From: Cannabis sativa
Taxonomy: Eukaryota > Streptophyta > Magnoliopsida > Rosales > Cannabaceae
Assembly: GCF_029168945.1 (NCBI RefSeq)
Contig: NC_083604.1
Span: 70,014,211-70,078,210 of the forward strand
DNA length: 64,000 nt
Direction of reading: 5' to 3'
In this document: positions 34,278 to 46,136 of the stretch, in pieces
How the letters are laid out: each line of letters begins with the position of its first letter
Numbering within the stretch: the stretch's first letter is position 1
Notes under the pieces: generated by a model
What the model saw: the letters and a program-made list of their open reading frames with translations, nothing else
The model's database searches: none
What the model was told of the DNA's origin: nothing
Position numbers and translations under genes: made by a program

Positions 34278-35150
34278 TCACTTCATAATTTCTTGATGGG
34301 TGTGACGATATTAAAAATTTATAATTAATATTTAAATAATTTTTTTTTTATTTATTATTAAATTGTGTGAATTGTCATAATTTATTCAAATTTATTAATA
34401 TTCTATAAGTTTTATTATTAATTTTTTGTTGATATCAAAATATCTATGATATTTATAAATTTATAGTACCGATATTTCCAAATTTTTCATTCTTTGAAAG
34501 TTAATCAACAAGTATAAGTTTGCTTCAATATTTTTTTTAATAAATAAGAAAACAAATAACTGAGGTTATTTTAGACAAATGTGACAAATATAAAGTAGAT
34601 TGATAGTGGGAAGAAGGAAATATTTAAGATATTAAAGCAGTAATGATGTTGGAATAGACGTAGATAACTATTGGTGATGAGGTAAGAGATCTTTTAGTGG
34701 TCAAAAGCTCAAAAAGGCAAAGACCAAATCTGTTTGCTTTTGCATCATTGAAAAACATAACCCGAGTAGAGTCTCAGTACTTAAACAGCACCTATCTAAA
34801 AAGCTGAATCTAATTATGCATACCGCCATTCCTATAATCCATATTGCAATAATCATATCATAAACTTCAATCTTCAACCCTTTTATACTTTTCCCTCCAT
34901 TTCTTAAATAGTAAAAAAAAAAAAAATTATACTGTTCTTTTTTTTTTTTGAAGGACGAGATAGGTTTAAAAGGGTAAGTGAAAATTTTGAAGATTTTTTA
35001 ACACCTCATCTCCATAAGAGAGAGAGAGATTCCCACCTACAATTACCATTAAACCCCACAACTGAAACCTACAAGTAACTCTTGCTTTTTGCCAAGTTTT
35101 GTTCACCCAAAGAGAAAATTCCCTTGTGTGAATTAGGAAGATTACAATTC
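34278..35150. other. Region downstream of ANT
   Basis: No gene. The part next to 35150 should hold the 3' untranslated region of ANT, but I could not fix a polyadenylation site. A GA-repeat (about 35017-35030) lies within it. Confidence 0.4.
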
Positions 35151-38100
35151 TTAAGTATCTGTCCAAGCAGCAAAAATTGGCATGTGAGGCATGGATAGTG
35201 CAGATCTCTGTTGAGTGGTTGGGATCCATGAACTCACATCATTTGCTGGATTAGTAAAGAACTTTGACACAGATGGAGGCACACCGTACAGCAGCCCCGG
35301 GAGGCTGCTCTTATCCGGGCTACCTTCCCTTGAGCTGCTTAAACTTGTCACCAATGATGAAGCATTTGACATGTGAGTCCCCATTTTTGCAGAGTCTTCT
35401 ACCTCGAGCTGGTGAATCATATTCTCTGGGGCAACAACCGAATAAGATTCGCCCTTGTAGCTGTTGTCCATGCTAAGTGGTTTCTGGACAAGTTGATGCT
35501 GCTGCTGCTGCGTCGAGGAGGAATGGTATAGTGCCATTTTCCAATCTGATTCGCCTTCGTTGTTTTTTGGGGTTATAGCTTCTTCATTGATGCTACTAGA
35601 GGCAGAATTTTGATTTGCAGCCTCAATGGCAGCGCTTCCAACGTCCTTGGTTCGCTTAGCGAGTTCTCCCGCTAAAAGGGTATTACTAGCCATAATCCGA
35701 TCCACATCATACCTTGTTATGTCAAAGTTAGTTACTGCATTTAATCCTCTAAACTTTATGGCTGCAATGTCATAAGCTTCAGCTGCTTCCTCTTGAGTAC
35801 CTATTAATGAAGAGATAATTGTAAAAGATATTTAATTTTTAACTTTGGTGAAAATCATAAATTGATTGTAACACATCATTCCAAAGTAAGAATCAAAGTT
35901 ATATTTTCAGTGTGTATAACGTCTGAAAGAGCAGCTTTAGCAAAAGCTCATTTGACTGACTTATTACAGACCCGTACACAATTTCAAAAGTGTCACAAGC
36001 ATAACCGAGCCCAAAAAGTTTGAAATGATGCTAACTAAATTCTCTCCTATTATTTTAATAATTTGTTAATAATTATTTTGAAAATGATGATTCTTTAGCC
36101 AAGTCTAGATTTTTGCAACAATCGAGTCAAGTCTGAAATTTGAAAATACTCACTGAATGTCCCAAGGTATAGATCTTTGTTACCAGCCACTCTCCCAATC
36201 CGAGCTTGCCAACGTCCATGCTGATGATGTCTGTAAACAAAGATTTTAGGGTCATATAATAATTTGTTTTTAGCTAACATAATGTATAAAATAAATGGTG
36301 AAAAGCTTAGACAAAGTCAAAATATACCTTGTTACTCCTCTATACATTGAAGCTCCCCTTGAAAACCCACTGCTTTTCCTGGTGAAGAAAGATTTGATAG
36401 TAAAGTGACCAAGTATAAAAAGTAAAAAGAAAGATTAAGAAGAAAGAAAAAGAAGAGTGCCATTATCAATAACATAAGAGAAAGAGCTATAGCTACCTTC
36501 TTAGATGAGCAACATATTCCTGTCTGGTCATATTTTTCATTTCTTCAAGTTCTTTATGATAATTTTCCAACTGTCAAAACACAAAATTACTAGTTGCATC
36601 AGTAAAATAAAAATAAAAAAAGGAAAAGTCAAGAGAGAGAGCACAAAATCCTCACCGGAAAATTGATATGAGTAGAGGGACCCCAATACTTAAGTGCAGC
36701 TAAATCATAAGATCTTGCAGCTTTTTCTTCCATATCATATCCTCCTGAGGTAAAAACATCATGAACAATGAGACATATTCATCATAAGAGCATCATGTAA
36801 ATAAATATAATATATATATATATTAAAGTGGCAACAAGCAACATATGAAAAGGGAAAAAAATAAAAAATAAAAAAAGAGAACCTTACCAAGATAAACTGA
36901 TGTAGCCAAACAATTGAAGTGGCATCATTGGGTCGAAGCAAGAATGAAGAAACAAGAATAAGAATCAGTTCCTCTTATGACAAGAGACAATAAAAGGACA
37001 TGCCCTTTTAAACTAATAAAGTGTTCTCTAACCTTGTCTTCCTTTTCTGCTTTGCCCTTCTTTCTTGCAACTGTTGTCCCATAAATGAGCTTCATATCTA
37101 CCAGTCCATCTATGCCTGATTCATTATTAACCAAAACCCATTAAAGAAGATTCACTAAACAAGAAAAGATAATAATAATAATAATAAATGAAAAAGGACC
37201 AACCTTGTGACACCTCTGTATTGAGAGGTTCTCTGGCCAAATGTATCTAAGGACTTCCTATGGACGATTTGCTTTTGATCTACCTTCTCAGGCCCTCTTT
37301 TCTTCGTATCAATGGCTACACAATCGGCCACAGGAGGTGATATTTGCTGCTGCTTCTGTGAACCAGTAACACAACTGGATTGGGAGCCAGGACTCATGGA
37401 CAAGCTCAATGACTGTAAATCACCATAAGCCATTCCATTAATAGAGCCAGACTCACCTCCATTGTCAGCCATGCAACCACCAATCATCTTCTGCTCCAAT
37501 CCATGGTTACCTGAATAGTTCCTTGAGACCCAGTTCTTCATTTCAGAAATCCCATTATCAGCCATTGTCGGAAGCTGGAGATTACAGTCAGCAGAAGCAG
37601 CAGCAGCAGCAATATCATGGCTTCTCAGACCAGAGTAGTATGAATACTGTTGCTGAGCTTGAATTTGCTGGGCTTGATGATCTTGGTGCCTAGAGCTCTG
37701 TTGCTGCTGCTGTTGTTGTTGTTGTTGTTGTTGTTGCTGTTGTTGTTGTAGTTGGTTTAGAAAATTTTGGTGGTGGTGGTTGTTGGGCTCCTCGTGTTCT
37801 GGGTTTTGATTAAAGAACATACTGTTGTCTAAGCTCAGAGCCATTACTTCTCTGTCATTGCTTTCATAGTGATGAGACCCCATTGTTCCACTTCCAAAGA
37901 AGTCTTCAAGTTTTGGAGTAGAAGTTGTGACCATTGTTGCTTAACATTCAGAAAAGAAAAAAAAAGTCAGAAAACCAGAATAAGTGATTCTAAGTGTGAA
38001 AGAAAAAAAGGAGCTTTGTTTTGAACAAACCTTGAGGCTGGGACCTGGTTAGAGCTTCCATTATACAAAGTGAACCATCAGACTTAAGTGGCATAACAGA

Positions 38101-38352
38101 TAAAGGAGAATACAAACCATTATTTTCTCCTTCAACTCCGTAGTATAGTCCATAGTTAAGTTGGGGTGAGGAATGGAAATAGCTTGTTGGAGCAGAGGAA
38201 GAGGAAGATTGTTGTGTTTGGTTGTTGTGGTGATGGTTATGAGGGTTAGAAGGGGCCTCCATTTTCATATTGGGAGAGAGTGAAAAACCCAACCAGTTAT
38301 TATTACTACTGTTGTTGTTGTTGTTGTTCTCATCATTATTCATGGACTTCAT
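35151..38352 (-). CDS. ANT: AINTEGUMENTA (ANT), AP2/ERF double-AP2 transcription factor
   Basis: Nuclear DNA-binding protein of the euANT lineage; in Arabidopsis it promotes organ primordium growth and cell proliferation. Exons on the minus strand: 38352-38031, 37939-37204, 37115-37033, 36896-36888, 36744-36656, 36570-36497, 36378-36328, 36230-36154, 35800-35151; total 2091 nt, 696 codons plus stop. All introns are GT-AG and all phases agree. The N-terminus carries the euANT motif WLGFSLSP (residues 20-27) and [17 protein letters not shown]2 repeat 1 starts at QYRGVTR (about 347-353) and holds the family's insertion; the linker is about 414-437; repeat 2 runs about 448-510 with [19 protein letters not shown]. 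The end [10 protein letters not shown] resembles the ANT C-terminus more than BBM or PLT proteins. At 696 residues it is longer than Arabidopsis ANT (about 555), partly from Gln, His and Asn runs. Start chosen at the first ATG before the conserved motif. Confidence 0.93.
36888..36896 (-). other. ANT: 9-nt microexon of ANT
   Basis: On the minus strand, CAG|TTTATCTTG|GTAAGG. The nine bases complete the VYLG motif of AP2 repeat 1, with split codons on both sides (phase 1 in, phase 1 out). A microexon at this spot is a known feature of the AP2 and ANT lineage. Skipping it would delete three residues without a frameshift. Confidence 0.9.
37698..37748 (-). repeat. ANT: Polyglutamine-coding CAA/CAG repeat in ANT exon 2
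   Basis: Seventeen consecutive glutamine codons, mostly CAA with several CAG, preceded in protein order by Q-L. The tract lies in the activation-type N-terminal region, away from both AP2 domains. Repeat length is likely to vary between alleles. Confidence 0.9.
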
Positions 38353-41300
38353 CTGGCTCTCAAAGGTTGCTCCTTTTTTTTTCTACACTTCAGATGATAA
38401 TATTCTAGGCAAGTATGTTTCTCGCAAACTCAATCATTGGCAAATTACAAATAACACTAATGATACCGAAAACATTTTTCTATCTTTCTTTTGAGAGCTT
38501 TCACTCTTTTCTTTTTTTTCTCTCTCTCCTTGTTTTTGAAACTAAATAACTGGGTCTTCTGTTTGTTTTTTGTTTTGTTTTCCCTTCAGTGTACTCTGAT
38601 TGGACCAAATCTAACCTCTCATCTAAGCAAATCCAACTCCCTGCAACTGAATCTATATGCTATGCTATGCCCTTCTTTCTCTCTCTCTCTCTCTCCTATT
38701 ACTCACTTTCTCTCTCTCTGAAAAGATTTCTAAAGAGAGAGAGTGAACAAAGCAAGTCCCTTTAAACTAAACAAAAAGAATGAGTTCCAGCAAGCAATGC
38801 TGGGCATCGTTCCCGCATTCCATAGGGATCTGTGTATGAGAAAGACCTCTTCTTTAGCTTTGTTGCCCCCTTTACCCTACGCTCCTCCTTTCCTTTTTCC
38901 CTTTTCCTTTTAGACCACTTAAAAACTCCATTAAAGAGAAGATATTTGGTAATTAATATTACACAACAAATGAAAATATATTTATATACATATGTACTAC
39001 TAAATCCACAGAACTAATTCATTTTGTCACAAGGGTTGTAAAAGAAAAAACTTTAGCTTAATTTGATTTTTGAAAAAATGATTACAAGTATAGCTATATA
39101 GCAGTAGTAAAGTAAAGTATAGTGGGTGTCCCCGTATTAATGGACTGTATTTTGGTTTTTAATGGTATCTGAGGGCTCTCTTCAGGGCCTTCAATTCAAT
39201 AGATTTCACGAGGCAAAGGACAAACTGTCCCTCCAGTCACTTCATAACAGTAGGCAGCTTCTGGTACTATTACTGGACCTACTTTTACTACTATACTATA
39301 GGGATCTAACCCAACAATCCAATACTGTATTCACAATTAATACAGGTAAAGTAAACCCAACCCAACTCAACTCAACCCAAACCCATTTCAATATCCAACT
39401 CAGCTTCTTCTAAACGGCACCGTTTATAACTGGAAAAAAAAAAAAAAGTCAGTACTAGTATTTGTATTGTGCAGTAGCAGCATGCAATGCAGGCCAGGTG
39501 GGTGTTGGGCAAATTTGTCATATTTCTGACTGTCCTTTGCCTTAGCCTCTGTCGTGGGTTGTGTTCATATTAAATAGTTAGACAGTTAGTTAGTGATGCA
39601 TTCATATTATTGATTAAAAAATAGGATAAATAATAATTGATTATTGATTATATAGAGGTCTTGAAGAAAAGTTTTTGAATAAAAGGTGTGGATTTTTGGA
39701 TTTTGGCGCATAATGGATATACTTCTTTTATTAATAACACTCTCAACTCTTTGCATGTTTATGTTTTATTAAGTCCAGCCAAAAAGAAGTAAGAAATGAA
39801 ATGTTTGTTTTCACTCTCTCCCTGTTGCAGCAGTTATTCTCTTTCTTTTCTTTTTCTTTTTTTTTTTTTTTTATTTTATTTTATTTCTTCCTCAAAAGAA
39901 AAAGGAAAGAGCAAAACAAAACGCCATAAAGAGCCTTGCTTTTTCATCAAACTGACTAAAGCTATATATCTCAGTGGTGATGTGAACCAGCATGGTCTCT
40001 CTCTCTCTCTAGAGGGTCTGGTCATATTACTCATTAATTGATCTTTATATATATCCTGTTATCATACATAAATTCTCTATACATCCTAGTATCATATATA
40101 TAATTAAATTTGAACCTCAAACTTGCTGGAAACTGATTAAAATGACATGTATAATTGTGACGTGTATAATTGTATTATTATTCTTATTTTACTACGTAAA
40201 TAAGGGTGAATCCGTGACTAATTAATTAGACGTTATTTCAGTACAATCCACGTACCAATTACACTGCTGTTTTCTTCTTGATCAGCTTTTCATTTGGTTT
40301 TACGTGAAACCCATTTTGCACAATATGTGTTATATTTTTAGTTTCACACTTGATGAATTAGTCTGTACTAAATTAAATATTTATGTATAAAACTAAAAGA
40401 AATAGTTACTTATTTTTAGGTAATTTTATAGCACGTACACCCAATAAAAATGGAGATTTGCATTTCTATGAGCTTTAGAATTTAGAAGAATTGTTTAGTC
40501 ATTTTTTATGATAATGGTATAGCTATTTAGAATTATTTTTAAAATTTAAAAAAAAATAAATAATTTACAATACTAAAAATAATGTTTAAATATTTTATTA
40601 TAGGCACTATTATTTTTTCTTATACTCATAATAAAAAGTTGTTTGCATATTTATTTTGGCACAATAAATTTTTTAAAATTTATAAATTGTCCTAAAAAAA
40701 CTATAACGTAGATGCACAATTAAGAAAAATACGTAATATGTAGCATAAATACATAAGTTTAATTTAGGCTGCAGACAAATAATTAAGTTATGTTTTTGCA
40801 ACTTTCCCAGGTACGCATTAAGTGTCAAGTCAATAGTTATGTGGTAGTTCTTGATTGGTTTAGGTCATTAAATTTTTATTTTTTATTTTAAAATTAATTT
40901 AAATATACCAATTAGAAAATGCACATGGATTATGACCATGGTCAAGTACTTACAAAAGATCTAAAAATATAACTTAAATATTATTGCTGTTAAAAATTAA
41001 ATTTAAATATTTATCTACAACTAAAAATTAAACTTATGTATTTACACTCTAATATAAATTGAAAAGGTACCAAAACTGCCTTTTGTAATATAAATTGTCC
41101 ATTGATTTTTATTTAGGCTTTAATTTTTAGCATTGTTATTGGGCGTTATAAATTATTGAACATCATACTGATGTGAAGTGTTAAGAATGGTTAATATTTT
41201 TTTATATTATTTATTAAATTAAAATATGTATATCCAATATAAAAAGAGAGAAAAATACTAAAAGATATTAATAATCTAATTAAGTATTAGATTTTATATA

Positions 41301-41449
41301 ATTTAATGCAATAAATTTTAAAAAATATTACTAAATAATTAAATAATTACAAGAGAATACATGTAAAATGTACTATAATACTGATATCCAATAATAATAC
41401 TCCATATTAAATGATGGCAATAACAATATATAGGTTTGGGAGGTTAAGA
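38353..41449. other. ANT upstream region
   Basis: No gene seen. Immediately upstream of the ANT start are CT/GA repeats (38678-38695 and 38708-38720), which on the ANT strand are GAGA-type runs likely to lie in the leader or core promoter. An inverted pair AACGG...CCGTT sits at about 39413-39424. Further left of the gene, 39600-41449 is AT-rich with another short CT repeat near 39991-40010. Confidence 0.5.
38678..38720. promoter_or_regulatory. CT/GA repeats in ANT leader or proximal promoter
   Basis: Two CT runs (38678-38695, 38708-38720) 330-370 bp before the ATG, read as GA repeats on the gene strand. GA repeats near start sites bind plant BPC factors in general; binding here is inference. 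Confidence 0.45.
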
Positions 41450-41775
41450 GCATGTTTTCTATTATTTTTTGTTTTTTGTTTTCTTAAAATTGTTTTTAGA
41501 AATGAGAACAAAAAATAGTTTTTGAAGTTTTAAAAAACAAGTCATGTTTGGTTAGTGTTTTTTAAAAACAATATTGACCAGAAGTGAATTGGTTTTTAAA
41601 ACAGAAAACAATATTTTGTTGTTTTCAAAATTCTTGCTTTTTGTAACTTTATTTTCTAAAAATTGTTTTCAAAAAATAAGGTCAAACAAGCTAAATTGTT
41701 TTCAAAAAATAATTTTTTATTTTTAAAAACAAAAAATAATTTTTTAGTTATGATGTCAAACATACACTAAGGTTT
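41450..41775. repeat. Fold-back type repeat
   Basis: T-rich left half (TTTTTTGTTTTTTGTTTTC) and A-rich right half (AAAACAAAAAATAATTTTTT) are imperfect inverted copies. Ends read CATGTTTTCTATT and GATGTCAAACATACACT. The texture matches the outer arms of the repeats at 43175-44365 and 45209-45716, but no C/G-rich core is present. Confidence 0.5.
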
Positions 41776-43174
41776 TGCTAAGTATTTTTCTTTAATTTTG
41801 GTCATAGTCAACACCTGCTTCCAGACAAAAAAGTGAGAGGTGGGGCCGTATGTAGTCTAATACACTTCAAGTGGGAAGGTAAGATTAAGGGCCATTATCC
41901 TTATCCCCAGGACCCAGTTACATCCATCAACAATTTAATTGATTAATATCTTCAAAAACCTTTGTTTTTTCCTCTTTATATATTTTATTTATTTCTCTTT
42001 AATTTTTTTTCTTATAAAGAAAAAAATGGGTGTTACTGTTTACTATTTCAATAACATTGCAGATGCATTCATTAAATTCATATTGATGAGTATACTTCTA
42101 AAAGAATTTATAGTTTAATTAAAGAGTTTGCAGAGATGACGGCAATTTCTAGAATGTCCCTATTCATACTCTGTGAAAGAGAGCTTTGTTCAAAGTTGAT
42201 ATTCCCTGAAATGATAGGCAAAGGGCCCTTCAAAGAATTGCTTTTATACATTAATATATTATATATACACACATTAATATATTGTATATACATCATCATT
42301 CTAATCATTAGTATACCTTATGCAACGCAACCCAGAGAGCATATTACTAAGCAATTAGCTTTGGATTAAAAGAATAATATTATCCCCAGCCAAAAAAAAA
42401 AAAAAGAATGAATGAATGTTATTGCTTTTCTTTAATATCTACACAAAGGTAAGAATAAACTAAAAAAAAAATGTACCACTAAGTTAAGATCATTTTGCTA
42501 TTTTGCTTTCGAATTATTTTAATCTCTCTACCATTATAGGTATATAATTTATCCTATTCTCACTTATATAAATAGTAATTTTATTTACTGATATAATTTA
42601 AGATTGATAAGCAAAAAATAATTACCATTTAAAAGAAAATATTATTGGACACTATCTTAAATTAATAAATGATAAAATATTGAACTATAAGAATATGGCT
42701 ACTTTAGCTATCACATATTGGTTTTAAAATAGAATTTTTTTCATGCATAGTATTCTGGTGGTAACAAATTCCAAATATATATATATATATATATCCATAT
42801 TTTTTAAATTTAATAATATTTGATACTTTTAATATTAGAATCATAAATTAAATTTCAGTTCTAAATTAATAAACTTCAGCAAGCACTTATAGTTCTGGCA
42901 TGGAAAATTGTTAAAGAATGAGGAGTGTTAATTACGGATCAATCATCCATCATAATATTTTTCTCAACTTTGGTGTCTGAAAATATTTTGTTTAAATATT
43001 CTTTTTTTCTAATTTTTATGGTAATTTTCATCATAGTTATTACAACATCATATTAGTAAATTTTTGAAAAATCCATAATAATTTACCATCATTCTAGTGT
43101 CAAAAAAGTATTTAATTTTTTTTTGAATACGAGTAGTAAAATATATTAAAAATTCATTTGTCAATACTATAAGA
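41776..43174. other. Unassigned AT-rich DNA with an AT microsatellite
   Basis: No gene. An (AT)n run lies at 42774-42794. Confidence 0.5.
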
Positions 43175-44365
43175 GGTTGTTTGTCTATGTTTTAAGTTTT
43201 TAAAATTTTGTTTTTAAAAATGAAAATAGAAAATATTTTTTTATCATAATAAAAATTTAATAGTATTTAGCTAATATTTTCTAAAACTTATTTTTAGATT
43301 TTTTTTTCCAAAAAGAAAAAAATTCAATATTCTACACCATACTACGACATGAACCCAGCCCCACCTCGGACTAGACCTTAACTAAACTTGACACTGAACC
43401 TAAATCGTGACCCAGGACCCAAATCCAGTCTCGGGGCCCGAACCTAGACCGTGACCTGGGACTTGGACCAGGCTTCAAGACTTGAACTAAATTCACACTA
43501 CAAAAAACTGCTACTTTTAGTGACAACTTTTTAGTCACGATATACTTTTTTTGTGACTAAATGTGACTTTTAGTCACAACAAAATGTTACTTGTGACTAA
43601 AACATAGTATTTAGTTACAAGTTATCACTAATTTAGTTTTAGTCACAACAAGTATTGTGACTAAAAATACATTTAGTCACAACAAATTGTAATTTTTGTG
43701 ACTAATACTTTTATCTACGGACTTTTTAGTCACAACATAAGAATCATGATTTATAATTAGTCACAATTTTTTCACTTTTAGCTAGTCACAAGTTTTGTTG
43801 TGACTAAAAGTAAAAATTTTTGTAGTGTCAAACAGGGAACCAAACCCATATTGAGACCAAGACCCAAACCAGGCCAAGTCCTAGGTCTAGGTCTCAGTCT
43901 GCACCCGAGCGCGAGGCCGGGATTGGGTTCGGGTTCAAGTCTAGGTAGGTCTGGGTGTGGGTCCAAGTCTTGGGCCGAGTCTCATTGTCAAGTCCAGGTC
44001 TGGGTCTGAGATCGGGCATCGGTCTCGGGTCCCTATTCGGGTTCAAGTTTAGGGTTGGGTTCGATTCTGTGTCTCGGTCCTGGGGTCCAGGTCTAGGTCT
44101 TAGGGCTAGGTCCTAGTCCGAATCTAAGTGTTGGTCTAGATCTAAGTCCAGGTACGGGCATGTGAGAGAAAATGTAAAGAAGAATATTTTAGACCAAAAA
44201 AAATAAAAATTATTTTGAAAATAAAAAACAACAATTTTATATGTTATGTTTTTTAGTTTTTTGTAACTCAGTTTTCAGAAAATTATTTTTTTTAACACCC
44301 TTATTAGTTTTTAAAAGTTATTTCATTATTTTTAAAAACGGAATACAATTGCCAAACGCCCCTAA
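43175..44365. repeat. Large fold-back repeat with strand-switching GGACC/GGTCT core
   Basis: The outer arms are T-rich left and A-rich right with GTTTG...CCAAAC type ends. Inside, 43345-43495 is built of degenerate GACCC/GGACC units (C-rich on the plus strand), while 43850-44160 is built of GGTCT/GGGTC units (G-rich on the plus strand). The two halves form one long imperfect hairpin, interrupted at its centre by the CACTA-type MITE 43497-43827. Small frames in it (for example 43800-44009) are by-products of the repeat. Confidence 0.6.
43497..43827. mobile_element. CACTA-type MITE with TCA target duplication
   Basis: 331 bp with perfect terminal CACTACAAAAA/TTTTTGTAGTG inverted repeats, flanked by the 3-bp duplication tca (43494-43496 and 43828-43830). 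The interior consists of many TAGTCACAA/TTGTGACTA motifs in both orientations, as in the subterminal repeats of CACTA elements. 3-bp duplication and CACTA ends fit En/Spm transposition. No coding capacity. Confidence 0.85.
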
Positions 44366-45208
44366 ATATTAAACAATTCATAATAATATTTTAAAATTTT
44401 ACAAGTTAGATATTATAATTATAATGAATATCATCATAAAAAATAGAAAAAAAATATTTTGGGTTGTATTTTTAGATGTAAATATTGAAAAAAAAAAAAG
44501 ATTGAAGTAACACTCCTCAAAAGATATATATTATTTATAGATACATTGTGTCCATGATGAGTAAGAACATTATGTGTCTTTTATTAAAAATATTACCTAT
44601 GAATTGTATTATGTTTGAGTTTATATACGTAATTGTGTTATTTAGTTAATTAAAAAAAATTATCATTTTTACATTATGGCTATTATATGGGTTTCGGTGA
44701 TCCATCGGTTGAGAGAGAAAAATAATTAAGTTTGAGTTAGATGTTTTTGACAAAGTGTAAAAGGAAAGATTTTTTCAATTAAATACAAAGCTGAATTAAG
44801 TATAAAAATTAAAATTTCTACTTTATTATTTGTCATTAGATATAATATTTTTAAATTTAATATTTATAATTATTTTTTTTAGTAAATATCAATAGATACA
44901 TAATTTTATAAAACTGTTCCATATATATATATAGTAGAATCTTTATTTAAAAGTACGCTTAGAACTAAACAAATCATATTCTTCATTCAAAAATAAAAAA
45001 ACAAATCATATTCTAATTAAGATGTTATATTTAAATAAAGTTAACTTAAAAAAAAACTCCAAAAAAATATCAATATAATGACAACAACAATAAAAATTAT
45101 TAATACTAAATTATAATATAACTATTTTTTAAGTAAATATAATTTTTATAAAATGTATTACGATTTGAATAAATTTTTTAATTCTACATAAATAAATTTT
45201 TAAATTAT
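44366..45208. other. Unassigned AT-rich DNA
   Basis: No gene or clear repeat termini. Confidence 0.45.
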
Positions 45209-45716
45209 GGGTGCGTTTGGTAATAATTTTTTAATCAATTTTTTATTTTTTTAATTAAAAAAGTAAATATATTTTCGAAAACCATATTCTATAAAATTAT
45301 TTCACTTTTTAATTATTTAATTTAGAATCAAAATTTTAAAAATATTGAAAACAAAAAGAAACCACTTTCAAAATTTTGTTAAATAATTTTATTTTGTTAA
45401 TTAATATTTTGGACTCCAATCCTAACCTGGACCTTGGGACCTGGACACAGCCCCATTCCAAGACTCAGACCACGACCTTGGCCCCATTCCTAGACTCAGA
45501 CCACGGCCCCAACTTCAAACCCGGATTTGGACCCGACTTAAATAAAATAAAATGAAAATGAAAGTTATAGAGCACACTTTTATTTTTTATTTTTAAAATT
45601 ATTAAAATAAAAATAATTACAGAATATATTTTTGTTTTTCAAAAATAGAATTTTAAAAAGACAAATTTTACTTTCATTTTTATAATTAAAAAAAAAAACT
45701 ATTACCAAACGTTCCC
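45209..45716. repeat. Fold-back repeat with C-rich core
   Basis: Ends GGGTGCGTTTGGTAATA and the complement of TATTACCAAACGTTCCC are inverted repeats. A C-rich core of GGACC/AGACC-like units occupies 45412-45535, one polarity only. It looks like a smaller or half-deleted relative of 43175-44365. No clear target duplication. Confidence 0.6.
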
Positions 45717-46101
45717 TGTATGTATATATTTTATTAAGATATATTTATTTTTTATATAAATGTATACTTTATTAAATACTATACCTAAAAAATGTATAAT
45801 TAATTACATTTTACAAAGATAATAGATGTTATTTTTATTTATAATTAATTTAAATTAGGACTTAATTTTTTTTAATAAAAAATAGAAGTTAATTTTAATT
45901 AAAATATTCTTAAATAGAGATTAATTGTTCTAACATTTTCTATATCTCTTTTCTTTAAATTTTAAATGAATTAATATATATATATATATGCTGGCCTTAC
46001 TAAAACAGTTGATGAGAGAAATCATCATGTTATGATCACAATTCAGAGACTACTACTCTAGTAGTACAACAGTTTTGATCATATATAATACTGCTATTCT
46101 T

Positions 46102-46136
<35 letters not shown>

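Noticed and set aside
35264..35476. 70-codon plus-strand frame over ANT exon 9
   Set aside because: It is the antisense shadow of the ANT C-terminal coding region.
43778..44009. Arg/Pro/Gly-rich frames on both strands
   Set aside because: Produced by the GGTCT/GGACC degenerate repeat and the CACTA MITE; no start context or domain.
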